A program made the position numbers and the translations under genes. Shown here piece by piece: positions 51,435-60,076 of a stretch of 64,000 nt of DNA. The notes under the pieces were generated by a model, which saw nothing but the letters and a program-made list of their open reading frames with translations, did not search any database and was not told where the DNA came from. Source of the stretch: Clostridium sp. KNHs205. Lineage in GTDB: Bacteria; Bacillota; Clostridia; Lachnospirales; Lachnospiraceae. Numbering within the stretch: the stretch's first letter is position 1; each line of letters opens with the position of its first letter. Location of the stretch: NCBI RefSeq assembly GCF_000702945.1, contig NZ_JNLE01000003.1, positions 600,001-664,000 on the forward strand. The letters run 5' to 3'.

Positions 51435-52568
51435 TTGAAGGCATTAACGTATAACGGCATCAGGGATGTACAGTTAAAACAGGTAGAGGATCCTAAATTA
51501 GTAAAGTCAGACGACATTATCGTTAAGATTACTTCTACAGCAATATGTGGCTCGGATCTGCATCTGATACATGGTATGATACCCAAAATGCCCACAGGAT
51601 TTATTCTGGGCCATGAGGCAATGGGAATCGTAGAGGAAGCAGGAAACGATATAAAGCAGCTGAAAAAAGGAGACAGGGTTATAGTACCCTTTCCCATAGC
51701 CTGTGGCCATTGCTGGTATTGTGAGCATGATTTATGGAGCCAATGTGACAATTCCAATGAACATGGAGAAACCGGCGCACTGTTTGGCTATAGTGAACTT
51801 TTTGGAGGTTATGACGGAGGGCAGGCTGAGTACCTTCGAGTACCTTACGGAAATGTGGGGCCTAAAAAAGTTCCGGAAGAACTTACCGATGAACAGGTAT
51901 TGTTTCTGACAGATATTCTGCCGACTTCTTATTGGGGAACCCTTGTCATTGGTGGTGTAAATCCCGGAGATACTGTAGTTGTACTAGGCTGCGGACCAGT
52001 GGGATTGCTATCTCAGAAATGGGCAGCCTACGCCGGTGCCAAACGGATAATAGCAGTTGATAATGTAAAGTACCGATTAGAGCATGCTAAGAAATTCAAT
52101 CAGGTGGAAGTCATAAATTTTGATGATTACGATAATACCGGTGAATATATCAAAGAAATAACCCATGGCGGCGCAGATGTAGTAATCGACTGTGTCGGAA
52201 TGGACGGAAAGAAATCAGTAGTAGAGACAGTTGAGTCAATCTTAAAATTGCAGGGAGGCTCGAAATCCGCCATCGAAATGTCCGCACAGGCTGTTCGAAA
52301 AGGGGGTACAGTCTCAATCCTGGGTGTATACGGTGCAAAGTATAATATGTTCCCATTTGGGGACTTCTTCTCACGAAATATTACGCTGAAAATGGGGCAG
52401 TGTCCTGCTCACAGTTATGTGGATCCTATCTTGAAGCTCATTCAAAAAGGAGAATTTGATCCTACGGATATCATAACCCATCGGATACCTCTTGATAAAG
52501 GCAGTTATGGTTACGAGATCTTTGATAAGAAAGAAGATGAATGTATCAAGGTTATATTAAAACCATAG
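51435..52568 (+). CDS. zinc-dependent alcohol dehydrogenase (formaldehyde dehydrogenase-like)
   Basis: The 377-residue medium-chain dehydrogenase has a catalytic Zn site (CGSDLH, about 38-43; GHEAMG, about 58-63) and a structural Zn cluster CGHCWYCEHDLWSQC (about 89-103). The Rossmann motif is GCGPVG (about 184-189). The insertion and overall pattern resemble glutathione-independent formaldehyde dehydrogenases, but the substrate is not certain. It starts at TTG with AAAGGAAGG upstream and is followed by a terminator. Confidence 0.92.
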   Translation: MKALTYNGIRDVQLKQVEDPKLVKSDDIIVKITSTAICGSDLHLIHGMIPKMPTGFILGHEAMGIVEEAGNDIKQLKKGDRVIVPFPIACGHCWYCEHDLWSQCDNSNEHGETGALFGYSELFGGYDGGQAEYLRVPYGNVGPKKVPEELTDEQVLFLTDILPTSYWGTLVIGGVNPGDTVVVLGCGPVGLLSQKWAAYAGAKRIIAVDNVKYRLEHAKKFNQVEVINFDDYDNTGEYIKEITHGGADVVIDCVGMDGKKSVVETVESILKLQGGSKSAIEMSAQAVRKGGTVSILGVYGAKYNMFPFGDFFSRNITLKMGQCPAHSYVDPILKLIQKGEFDPTDIITHRIPLDKGSYGYEIFDKKEDECIKVILKP

Positions 52569-52582
52569 AGTAACGGAATGAA

Positions 52583-52622
52583 TGCCGGAAAACCTGAAAC
52601 CAGAGTTTGCCGGTATTTTTTC
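52583..52622 (+). terminator. terminator after the Zn-alcohol dehydrogenase
   Basis: ATGCCGGAAAAC pairs with GTTTGCCGGTAT and ends in T6. A short frame read through it is spurious. Confidence 0.9.
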
Positions 52623-52850
52623 ATTGTTTACTTCATCATGGGTACCATTTGTGAATACCAATTTGTACTGAGAAATCGTGGTGCAATTTTACGGTTGAAG
52701 GTATTGTTTATTATTCTGCCTTTCCTTCAGTTTCAAGCTACACAGCAGTTGCATGGGGAGGTTTTACTTATCCATTTCAGGTATTACTGGACTATAGGAT
52801 TTCTTTATCTGAAAGAAGTAAGTACTTAAACCCATAGTTTAACCTGGCAG

Positions 52851-53972
52851 TTAACCGATGGAAAAATACTCTCTGATAAAAAAAGCCATCAGCAGGTCGA
52901 ATTTAACTTTGGAATCATTAAGCTCCGTTCCTAACAGCTCTTTGATTTTCTTAATCCGGTAAATAACCGTGTTCCGATGAGTATGTAGCTTTGAAGCAGT
53001 CTCTAACAGATTGCAGTCTGACAGCAGAAATACCTGTAGAGTGTTCATATAATCTGAGTCATGGACCGTATCAAACTGTTCCAGCTTCCCTAAGTTCTTC
53101 TCGTAGATGGATTTTAACATTTCTGGATCGGAAGAACTAAAAAGTATCTGAAAAAAGCCCAGCTCATCAAAATTTACAGAGGTAATGTTCCAGAAGGCTG
53201 CCGCAGCCAATGAAAAGCGGGCACGTTTATAGCAGCTGCCAATATCCGTAAGGGAGGAGATAATATTACTGATACCTAAAGTTATACTGCCGCAGAATAA
53301 GAGTATATCGGTGATTTCCTGGAGAGAAGGGGGAGTTTTGGAGATAAGATAAATCAATATCTGCCGGTTTTCATGTTCAAAGAGATGGTATTTTAATTTC
53401 AGGCGGTTCAGGGAAAAGGTAACCCGGGTGGTATTCTTTAGATTCTGTATTACGATGATTCTATAATCACCCAGTGTAGGAAAGCCATACTGATTTAAGG
53501 TAAGAAGTATATTTTCATGGACGGGAGTCTGGTACAAGGCACCTTGAAAGGCAGCATTCAGCTGATCTGTACTGCGTGTGTTATGTAAGAGAAGACTGCA
53601 GTAATCCTGCATGATATCGATAAGATGAACCTTCCAGGGCATGGTAAAGAGAGGAAATTTATTAAGGAAGCACAGGTCAACAATCTCAGGGGTGAGATCC
53701 GGCAGATTAAGGTATTTTCCTTCATTAATAATGATTCCGCTGCAATTGCAGGTTATAAGAGAGCAGATAAAATCATAAAGCTTAACTCCGCTCTGAATAA
53801 AGAGCCCCGTGGTTATTACTAGCTCACCACCTTTAAGAAAGGCTGTGTTCTGTATATCCTCTGCCAGGTATACCCAGGAAACCGGATTGGTCAGGCCAGC
53901 TTCTCCGCTATGGAGGGTAATGAAGTATTTATCTTTAGCACTTTCATATAAATCGGTTATCTGTGTTCCCAT
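52851..53972 (-). CDS. PucR-family transcriptional regulator
   Basis: This 373-residue protein has the PucR N-terminal domain (VYLAEDIQNTAFLKGGELVITTG, about 34-56), a central GGDEF-related region, and the C-terminal PucR helix-turn-helix (LLETASKLHTHRNTVIYRIKKIKELLG, about 325-351). PucR proteins regulate purine, GABA and polyamine catabolism genes. The transporter, Fe-ADH and GabT-like genes downstream are plausible targets, though they start 1.8 kb away on the other strand. The upstream region contains a 33-bp direct repeat that might hold operators. Confidence 0.9.
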   Translation of the reverse strand: MGTQITDLYESAKDKYFITLHSGEAGLTNPVSWVYLAEDIQNTAFLKGGELVITTGLFIQSGVKLYDFICSLITCNCSGIIINEGKYLNLPDLTPEIVDLCFLNKFPLFTMPWKVHLIDIMQDYCSLLLHNTRSTDQLNAAFQGALYQTPVHENILLTLNQYGFPTLGDYRIIVIQNLKNTTRVTFSLNRLKLKYHLFEHENRQILIYLISKTPPSLQEITDILLFCGSITLGISNIISSLTDIGSCYKRARFSLAAAAFWNITSVNFDELGFFQILFSSSDPEMLKSIYEKNLGKLEQFDTVHDSDYMNTLQVFLLSDCNLLETASKLHTHRNTVIYRIKKIKELLGTELNDSKVKFDLLMAFFIREYFSIG

Positions 53973-54000
53973 AGACTTTCCCCTTTAAGCTTTTATTCAA

Positions 54001-54066
54001 AGTACAGTTTATAATAAGAATTTTAATGAATTAAGTACAGTTTATAATGAGAATTTTAATGAATTG
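54001..54066 (+). repeat. 33-bp tandem duplication upstream of pucR-like gene
   Basis: Two adjacent 33-bp copies begin AGTACAGTTTATAAT and differ only at A/G in the middle and at the last base. They lie directly upstream of the minus-strand PucR gene, so each copy duplicates any operator within. Nothing else is seen up to 54272. Confidence 0.92.
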
Positions 54067-54272
54067 ATTTTATAATTATTATTCACATTAATGCCTCTGT
54101 CAACTTTATTTTTATTAAAGGCAGTTAGGCAGACGGTGTATACATTAGATGATTAATAGAATATAGGATGTTAGGATAGAGGATTTGTATGTAACCTGGA
54201 AATAACCGCATAGAAGATAAAACCCAGGTGCGAAACTGTTTGACATATGGTTATCTCTTACGTTGCTAGAGT

Positions 54273-54551
54273 TTACAGATTCTCAGTTAAACAATCTATT
54301 ATCTTCTTCCATCTGCTTAAGCCGTTATACTTTAACAGATACTTTAGTAAAATGGAATCAATTTCCCAGCTCTCGAATTGTAATATATCTTTTAAAAAGA
54401 CAGCTTCAGTTTTTAGCTGTTCTTTTAAGGAGGGACTTTCTAATTTTTTATATTCCTCAATTAGTTCAATTAAAGTAAAAGTCCCTCCTCCGTTTAAGTC
54501 ATGCATATAATGTTCAACAAAGTATCTAAAAGTATTATAATGGTCACTCAT
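54273..54551 (-). CDS. small hypothetical protein, possibly immunity-like
   Basis: The 92-residue soluble, acidic, largely helical protein begins MSDHYNTFRYFVEHYMHDL and contains LIELIEEYKKLES. The opening and helix pattern recall small CdiI-type immunity proteins, but the resemblance is weak and no toxin lies beside it. GAGG lies 9 nt before the ATG, which supports a real gene. It is an orphan between PucR and the kinase-like gene. Confidence 0.55.
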   Translation of the reverse strand: MSDHYNTFRYFVEHYMHDLNGGGTFTLIELIEEYKKLESPSLKEQLKTEAVFLKDILQFESWEIDSILLKYLLKYNGLSRWKKIIDCLTENL

Positions 54552-54868
54552 TATATTAACCTCATGAATAGATTGGTAAAGAAATTAACAATTATTAATT
54601 ATACATATTACTTTATTATTAATAAAAGCACCAGCATATTTATTAAGACTGAGTGTGAAAAAATCCGAACTGGTAACCTTTATGAAATGGCAAATAGAAG
54701 GTAAACAAACTGAAATGGCAGGTAGAAGAATTCTTTGTACTTAAAGTACAATTACCTCCAAAAAGTTTGGAATAAACAGCCATTGTAGAGCGTTATAGTG
54801 AGGCGTAGAATGAATATACAGCAAAAGAACTCCATAAAGAGAACTTTTAAAAGAAAGAAGTGTTCCAT
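54552..54868. other. intergenic region with 15-bp palindrome
   Basis: No gene is seen. TGTACTT-A-AAGTACA (54736-54750) is a perfect palindrome about 120 nt before the kinase-like gene and could be an operator. The rest is AT-rich and unremarkable. Confidence 0.5.
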
Positions 54869-55486
54869 ATGAGCGAAAAATTTGTTATAACCATTGCGAG
54901 GCAATTCGGAAGTCTCGGAAGACCCATTGCCCGTTTAGTCAGTGAGAAGTTGGGAATTGAATACTATGACAGGGATATCGTTGAGATGACCTCAAAGAAT
55001 CTGAATCTGCCGGTTTCAACTGTCAGTGATGTGGAGGAAAGTGCGAAATCAGCTTTCTTTAATATGAATTATCCTCTGGGTATGGGAACAACCAATATAC
55101 AGGATTCCATCTTTGCCGTACAAAGAAAGATAATCATCGATCTTGCTGAACGGGAGTCCTGTATTATCGTAGGCAGATGTGCTGACCATATCTTAAAGGA
55201 TCATAAGAACATAATTAATGTATTTATTTATGCCCCATATGAAGCAAGGCTGGCCAATTGCGTTGAGAGGCTGGATATGAAACCTGATGAAGCCAGGAAA
55301 ATGATTGCCTCTGTAGATAAGGCCAGAGAATCCTATCACAAATATTATTGCGGTTATTCTATGGCGGATAAGGATTATAAACATGTAATGCTGGATTCCA
55401 GCCTGCTGGGAGTGGAAGGCACCTGTGATATTTTAACGGATATCATACAGAAGAAATTCAATTTGGTTAACAGTAAGAATAGCTAA
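54869..55486 (+). CDS. cytidylate kinase-like family protein
   Basis: The 205-residue protein starts with VITIARQFGSLGRPIARLVSEKLGIEYYDRDIV (positions 5-37). This is the modified P-loop and first part of the Cytidylate_kin2 family, where GSxGRxIA replaces a classic GxxGxGKS. IIVGRCADHIL near residue 98 and FIYAPYEARLANCVERL near 117 also fit. These proteins are common in clostridia next to transporters; their substrate is unknown. I use the ATG at 54869; the upstream in-frame GTG at 54860 overlaps the purine-rich ribosome site. Confidence 0.85.
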   Translation: MSEKFVITIARQFGSLGRPIARLVSEKLGIEYYDRDIVEMTSKNLNLPVSTVSDVEESAKSAFFNMNYPLGMGTTNIQDSIFAVQRKIIIDLAERESCIIVGRCADHILKDHKNIINVFIYAPYEARLANCVERLDMKPDEARKMIASVDKARESYHKYYCGYSMADKDYKHVMLDSSLLGVEGTCDILTDIIQKKFNLVNSKNS

Positions 55487-55786
55487 AGTACATAGATATT
55501 ATGAAGAGTCAAGTGATTAAGCGTAATAAACAAATTGTAACATTAAAAGAATAATCAGAAATTAATGAACAACAGAAATTTAGGAACAAGCAGAAATTTA
55601 TGATAAGCAAAAATTTATAATCAATCAATCCGTATTTTACGAATAAATGTTTAAGGGTAAATATATGCCATATATAATTTTATACTTTAAACATACAACG
55701 AAATAAGACTATCTGACTTAGGCAATGGAGCTTTTGTATACAAAAGCTCCATTGCCTCTTTCTGTTTAAGAGAGGAAGATGATGTT
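55487..55786 (+). repeat. leader region with CAGAAATTTA repeats and a 36-bp perfect palindrome
   Basis: Four degenerate copies of ACAAGCAGAAATTTAT (about 55555-55620) are followed by a perfect 36-bp palindrome at 55721-55756 (GGCAATGGAGCTTTTGTA and its complement). A moderately T-rich stretch follows. Lying 30 nt before the transporter ATPase gene, the palindrome is either an attenuating hairpin or a dimer-binding site. Confidence 0.7.
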
Positions 55787-56515
55787 ATGGAAATGCTTGA
55801 AATAAAGAAACTATCCAAATGCTTTGTTGATTTGGAGGTACTAAGGGATGTCAATGTATCGGTGAGCAAGGGAGAAGTAGTGGTTATTATCGGTCCCTCC
55901 GGCTCTGGCAAGAGCACCTTGCTGCGGTGTATCAATCTGCTGGAACAACCCACTGGGGGAGAAATCCTGTATCTGGGAGAGAATATTACCTGTCTTGGAA
56001 AGAAAGTTACCGGTTATCGCAAACAGGTGGGAATGGTATTTCAGAGGTTTAATCTCTTTCCGTTAAAAACAGCACTGGAAAATGTTATGTATGCTCCCAT
56101 GAAACTAAATAAAGTACCGGTAAAAGAGGCAAAGGAGCAGGCCATGGAGCTTCTAAGAAAAGTCGGATTGGAAAGTAAAGCTGATACCTATCCGGCAGCA
56201 CTCTCAGGAGGCCAGCAGCAAAGAGTAGCCATTGCAAGGGCACTAGCCATGAAACCGGAGATTCTTCTTTTTGATGAACCCACCTCTGCTTTAGATCCGG
56301 AACTGGTAGGTGATGTCCTGGAGGTTATGAAACAACTGGCAGGGGAAGGAATGACCATGATAGTGGTAACTCATGAAATGGGCTTTGCAAGAGATGTGGC
56401 AGACAGGGTAATTTTTATGGACGGCGGTTATGTGATAGAAGAAGGAGCACCAAGTGATATCTTTTCCCATCCAAAGAATGAGAGAACTAGATCCTTTTTA
56501 GCCAGAGTGCTATAA
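55787..56515 (+). CDS. polar amino acid ABC transporter ATPase (GlnQ-like)
   Basis: The 242-residue ATPase has Walker [10 protein letters not shown] (about 34-42), a [20 protein letters not shown]-loop segment, [15 protein letters not shown] (about 142-156), [19 protein letters not shown] and THEMGFA. It is the GlnQ type. It heads an ATPase-permease-binding protein order, the reverse of the cystine cluster. GAGGAAG lies before the ATG. It powers the permease encoded at 56.6 kb. Confidence 0.94.
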   Translation: MEMLEIKKLSKCFVDLEVLRDVNVSVSKGEVVVIIGPSGSGKSTLLRCINLLEQPTGGEILYLGENITCLGKKVTGYRKQVGMVFQRFNLFPLKTALENVMYAPMKLNKVPVKEAKEQAMELLRKVGLESKADTYPAALSGGQQQRVAIARALAMKPEILLFDEPTSALDPELVGDVLEVMKQLAGEGMTMIVVTHEMGFARDVADRVIFMDGGYVIEEGAPSDIFSHPKNERTRSFLARVL

Positions 56516-56631
56516 GAGGCAAGAGTGAATATTATCTATATCACTCTGAAAGAACCATAAAAGAGCACAGGGATGCTCCTGGTAAGCTTCTTACAACAGA
56601 TTTCCCGCCAACCGGCGGAAGGGAGGTAAAA

Positions 56632-57327
56632 ATGGAATTGCATTTTAAGCAGGCCTTTGAGACCTTGGGGCCAAGCCTCTGGGGAGGAATAGGAATTGTA
56701 CTTTATATAACACTGGCAGGGTTTTCCTGTGCTTTGGCTGTGGCACTGTTAGTTGCTATCGGAAGAATTTCCAGGAATAAGATACTAAGCCGAACCCTTG
56801 GAGTAATCATTGAACTGGTAAGGGGAACACCTCTGCTGGTTCAGTTCTTCTATATTTATTATGTTGTACCGACGCTGTTAAACGGTGTTATGGGCATGTT
56901 CGGGAAAGACACCAACATCCAGCTGGCAGCTGCCACCTGCGGTATTATAGGTTTTGCCATTAATTACGGCTGCTATATGTCAGAGGTTATACGTTCTGCC
57001 ATTCTGGCCATTGATTCCGGTCAGAGGGAGGCTGGCCTTGCTCTTGGTTTTAGCGAGAATAAAGTATTGTTTTATTTTATTATACCGCCGGCCCTTAGAA
57101 ATTCTGTGCCGGTATTCGGAAATTACTTAGTAATGCTCATTAAGGATACCTCCCTGTTAGCTATGATAACGGTACAGGAGCTTCTCCTTCGCACCAAGAC
57201 TTATGCTTCTCAGACCTTTCTTACGGTAGAAGCGTACACCATTCTGGCTTTCGTTTACCTGATATTGAGTATTCCGCTCTCACAACTTAGCAGAGTAGTG
57301 GAACGCCGGCTTAAAAGAGTCCGTTAG
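56632..57327 (+). CDS. polar amino acid ABC transporter permease
   Basis: This 231-residue His/Glu/Gln-type permease has VIIELVRGTPLLVQFFYIYYVVPT (about 62-85) and the coupling loop EAGLALGFSENKVLFYFIIPPALR (about 134-157). It is the only permease of the set, so it probably forms a homodimer. GGGAGG precedes the ATG, and a CCGCC-AACC-GGCGG hairpin lies just upstream of that. Confidence 0.94.
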   Translation: MELHFKQAFETLGPSLWGGIGIVLYITLAGFSCALAVALLVAIGRISRNKILSRTLGVIIELVRGTPLLVQFFYIYYVVPTLLNGVMGMFGKDTNIQLAAATCGIIGFAINYGCYMSEVIRSAILAIDSGQREAGLALGFSENKVLFYFIIPPALRNSVPVFGNYLVMLIKDTSLLAMITVQELLLRTKTYASQTFLTVEAYTILAFVYLILSIPLSQLSRVVERRLKRVR

Positions 57328-57377
57328 TTTTGGTAACTCCATAAATATAGAAAATATGCTGAAAGAAAGAGGGAAAG

Positions 57378-58298
57378 ATGATGAAAAAATTGAATCTGAG
57401 AAAAGGTTTCACACTGTTGTTAACACTTTTATTGACTTTTACCGTACTCACAGGCTGCAGTAAGAAGGACAATAATACCCAGACCGCTGCAGAAGATACG
57501 GCAGCCAGTGGAGAAGACACGGCTTCCACCGGTGAATCTGATATGTTAAAGAAGATCAAGGAGAAAGGCTACATTTTAATTGGCTCCTCCAACGATGCTC
57601 CCTTCTCCTATACTGATGTGGAGACGGGAAAATTAGAGGGTATCGATATTGAAATTCTTCGTGAGATCTGCAAACGGCTTGGAATCCCGGATATACAGAT
57701 GAAAGTAGTTGATTTTGCCAACCTGTTGGTAGAGCTTAACAACAATAATATCGATATGGTGGTAGATGCCATGTATGTGAAAGATGAAAGACTTAAGGTA
57801 GCAGCCTTTACAGATAAGTGGTATCAGGAAGGTGAAGCAGTGGTAATTCCTGTTGATTCTGCTATCGCTGGCAAAGATGATCTGAAGGATAAAAAAGTGG
57901 GAGCACAGCCCGGAACCACTTTTTATGAAACTGCCCAAAAATGGCTAGATGAAGGAAGAATAGCAGGACTGGAAGCTTATGATAACCAGGCTACCCTGAT
58001 GACTGCTGTAAACATGGGCAAGGTGGATGCTGTGGTAACAGATGGTATTGTGGCAGGTTATACCCTTTCTGCCGACAGTTCCTTAAAATTAAAGCTCTTA
58101 GCTCCTTACGAAGCAGAAGCCAGCGGACAGATTGGTGCAGCTTTACGTTTTGAAGATAAAGCCTTTTTAGATGAGGTGAATAAGTGCCTGAATGAGATGA
58201 AGGAAGATGGCACTCTGCTAACCATATTAAAAGATTATGGATTAACAGAAGATTATTATGTAGATGTGCAGAATGGTAAAACAGAAAATACGAAATAA
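57378..58298 (+). CDS. polar amino acid ABC transporter substrate-binding lipoprotein
   Basis: The 306-residue protein has a lipoprotein signal (LLLTLLLTFTVLTGC, Cys28), a low-complexity Ala/Thr/Glu linker (about 35-55) and a family 3 solute-binding domain. SSNDAPFSYTDVETGKLEG, DIEILREICKRLG, DMVVDAMYVKDERLKVAAF and GAQPGTTFYETA are recognisable. The ligand is probably a polar or basic amino acid or amine. The neighbouring Fe-ADH and GabT-like genes hint at an omega-amino acid such as GABA. GAGGG precedes the ATGATG start. Confidence 0.93.
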   Translation: MMKKLNLRKGFTLLLTLLLTFTVLTGCSKKDNNTQTAAEDTAASGEDTASTGESDMLKKIKEKGYILIGSSNDAPFSYTDVETGKLEGIDIEILREICKRLGIPDIQMKVVDFANLLVELNNNNIDMVVDAMYVKDERLKVAAFTDKWYQEGEAVVIPVDSAIAGKDDLKDKKVGAQPGTTFYETAQKWLDEGRIAGLEAYDNQATLMTAVNMGKVDAVVTDGIVAGYTLSADSSLKLKLLAPYEAEASGQIGAALRFEDKAFLDEVNKCLNEMKEDGTLLTILKDYGLTEDYYVDVQNGKTENTK

Positions 58299-58528
58299 GA
58301 ACCAGAAGAGCGACTGCTTCTGATACCTGATTCTGTAACCTGGTTCTGAAAACTGCTTCTGCTTACGAGAACAAATAAAAAAGAATATCACGCTGATAAT
58401 TTAAATAAGTTGCTTTAAAGGTTTTGGGATTTTACCTCTTCAAGGAATAAAAGTGAATGATTTTATGACAATTTTATATCTTTAAGAGGAATAAAGCTCC
58501 TTCCGGCTTATTGACTAATTATGGTACT

Positions 58529-58628
58529 GCCACAAGCTTACTTATGGCAGGAGGGTAAGCGTGAAAGAAAATATCTTTCACGCACCCTGATTATGTACGC
58601 GTGTTAAAGTACACAGATGGGAGTTAAA
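58529..58628 (+). repeat. structured leader motif, copy 2 (shared with 22.7 kb)
   Basis: CTGCCA/TGGCAG, then a perfect GCGTGAAAGA-AAATA-TCTTTCACGC hairpin (58559-58583), then the core CACCCTGATT ... GTGTTAAAGTACACAGATGGGAG (58583-58623). That core is shared with 22737-22779. Here GGGAG is the ribosome site of the Fe-ADH gene. The remaining 230 nt of the gap show nothing. Confidence 0.6.
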
Positions 58629-58629
58629 T

Positions 58630-59760
58630 ATGGAATTTCAATATCATCTGCCAGTCAATCTGGTATTCGGTCGTGGAAAATCGGATTTAATAGGAGAGAA
58701 GGCAGCAGCATTTGGTAAAAGAGCACTTATCGTAACCGGCGGAAGAAGCACCAAGGAATCCGGTTTACTTGGGAAGACAGAAGAGCTATTAAGAAAAAGC
58801 GGAGTAGACTTTTCTTTATTTGATAAAGTAACCCCGAATCCTCTGACTACTACGGTTTATGAAGGCGCAGAACATGCGATTTCTGAGGGGTGTGACATGG
58901 TGCTTGCCCTTGGTGGCGGCAGCAGCCTGGATGCAGCAAAAGGAATTGCCTTTCAAACCGTAAACGGTGGGGATATAAATGAGTACATTTATGGAAGAAA
59001 GGTCAGTAATAAGGCACTTCCAATCCTTGCAGTTCCCACTACCTGCGGTACAGGCAGCGAGGGCAACGGCTTTGCCGTTATGACGAACCCGGATACGCTG
59101 GATAAGAAATCCTTGCGCTGCAGTGCCATTGTTCCTGCCTGTTCCATTATCGATCCTTTACTTATGAAGACCATGCCAAAGAAAACGCTGGTTTCTGTGG
59201 GTTTTGATGCGCTCTGCCATAATATGGATGCCTATATCTCTGCTATTTCACAACCCTTAACGGACATTATGGCCTTAGAAGGAGCAAGACTTGCTGCAGG
59301 CAGTCTTACAAAACTCTATGCGGATACAGAAGATCTGAAAAGCTGGGAGCACTTATGCCTTGCCAGTACCCTTGGAGGAATGGTTATAGGGACAGCGGGG
59401 GTAACAGCTCTTCACGGAATGGAACACCCGGTAAGCGGACTCAAAAATATTGTGCATGGCAAGGGCTTAGCGGCACTTGCCCCGTATGTTTATGAAGCCT
59501 CTATTAAGGGGGCACCGGATAAATTCCTTCTGTTATCCAGGATACTTGGCGGCAGGGATGAAAAGGACTTCGTGCCTGCTATAAAGCAGCTCTTATCAGA
59601 GCTGCAGCTTACTGAAACCCTTGGGGATATGGGAGTGGAGGAAAAGAATCTGGATTGGCTTACTGAAAACTGTCTGAAGGTATCTGCTCCAAGTATCGCT
59701 AACCATCCCGTAGTCTTTACACCGGAGAAAATAAGAGAGATATTCAGAAAAGCATTATAA
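58630..59760 (+). CDS. iron-containing alcohol dehydrogenase
   Basis: The 376-residue group III dehydrogenase has the NAD(P)-binding ALGGGSSLDAAKGIA (about 93-107), PTTCGTGSEGNGFAVM (about 137-152), and metal ligands in VSVGFDALCHNMDAY (about 191-205) and GMEHPVSGL...HGKGLA (about 263-281). It interconverts an aldehyde and an alcohol. Beside a GabT-like aminotransferase, reduction of a semialdehyde such as succinate semialdehyde is plausible, but it does not closely match the clostridial 4-hydroxybutyrate dehydrogenase I remember. GGGAG precedes the ATG. Confidence 0.92.
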   Translation: MEFQYHLPVNLVFGRGKSDLIGEKAAAFGKRALIVTGGRSTKESGLLGKTEELLRKSGVDFSLFDKVTPNPLTTTVYEGAEHAISEGCDMVLALGGGSSLDAAKGIAFQTVNGGDINEYIYGRKVSNKALPILAVPTTCGTGSEGNGFAVMTNPDTLDKKSLRCSAIVPACSIIDPLLMKTMPKKTLVSVGFDALCHNMDAYISAISQPLTDIMALEGARLAAGSLTKLYADTEDLKSWEHLCLASTLGGMVIGTAGVTALHGMEHPVSGLKNIVHGKGLAALAPYVYEASIKGAPDKFLLLSRILGGRDEKDFVPAIKQLLSELQLTETLGDMGVEEKNLDWLTENCLKVSAPSIANHPVVFTPEKIREIFRKAL

Positions 59761-60076
59761 ATAAAAAGTTAAGTAAGAGGTTTAAGGGGTTAGGGGTTAA
59801 GAGGTTATATCGAGTGTTAATATATAAGTTGAACTAAAGTTTTAACCTCTCCCAGATATAGAACCCTTTTAAAATACCTTTTTTATATTGGATAGGAAAC
59901 GAGGGTTTAGAGAAAAGAGAAAGCCAGGATTTATAGATAATTGAAAAAATCTATCCAGTATAATCTAAATAGGGTACCTACATGTAATATGAATAAAAAT
60001 AACGGAAAAAACGGGGAATTACGCAAACAACCCTGTTTGTTTACCATGCGCAAAAAACGCAGAAAGGGAGGAATAT
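59761..60076. other. intergenic region with G-rich degenerate repeat
   Basis: GGTTTAAG, GGGTTAG and GGGTTAAG units (about 59778-59800) lead into AGAGGTTA (59800), which can pair with TAACCTCT (59843). No T tract and no gene are seen. The ribosome site of the next gene (GGGAGG) ends the region. Confidence 0.45.

Noticed and set aside
52578..52829. 83-codon plus-strand frame after the Zn-ADH
   Set aside because: It starts inside the terminator hairpin, has no ribosome site and no recognisable domain.
58340..58360. Second copy of the foldback element end
   Set aside because: Only about 15 nt (TCTGAAAACTGCTT...) match and no inverted partner is found nearby, so chance or decay cannot be told apart.
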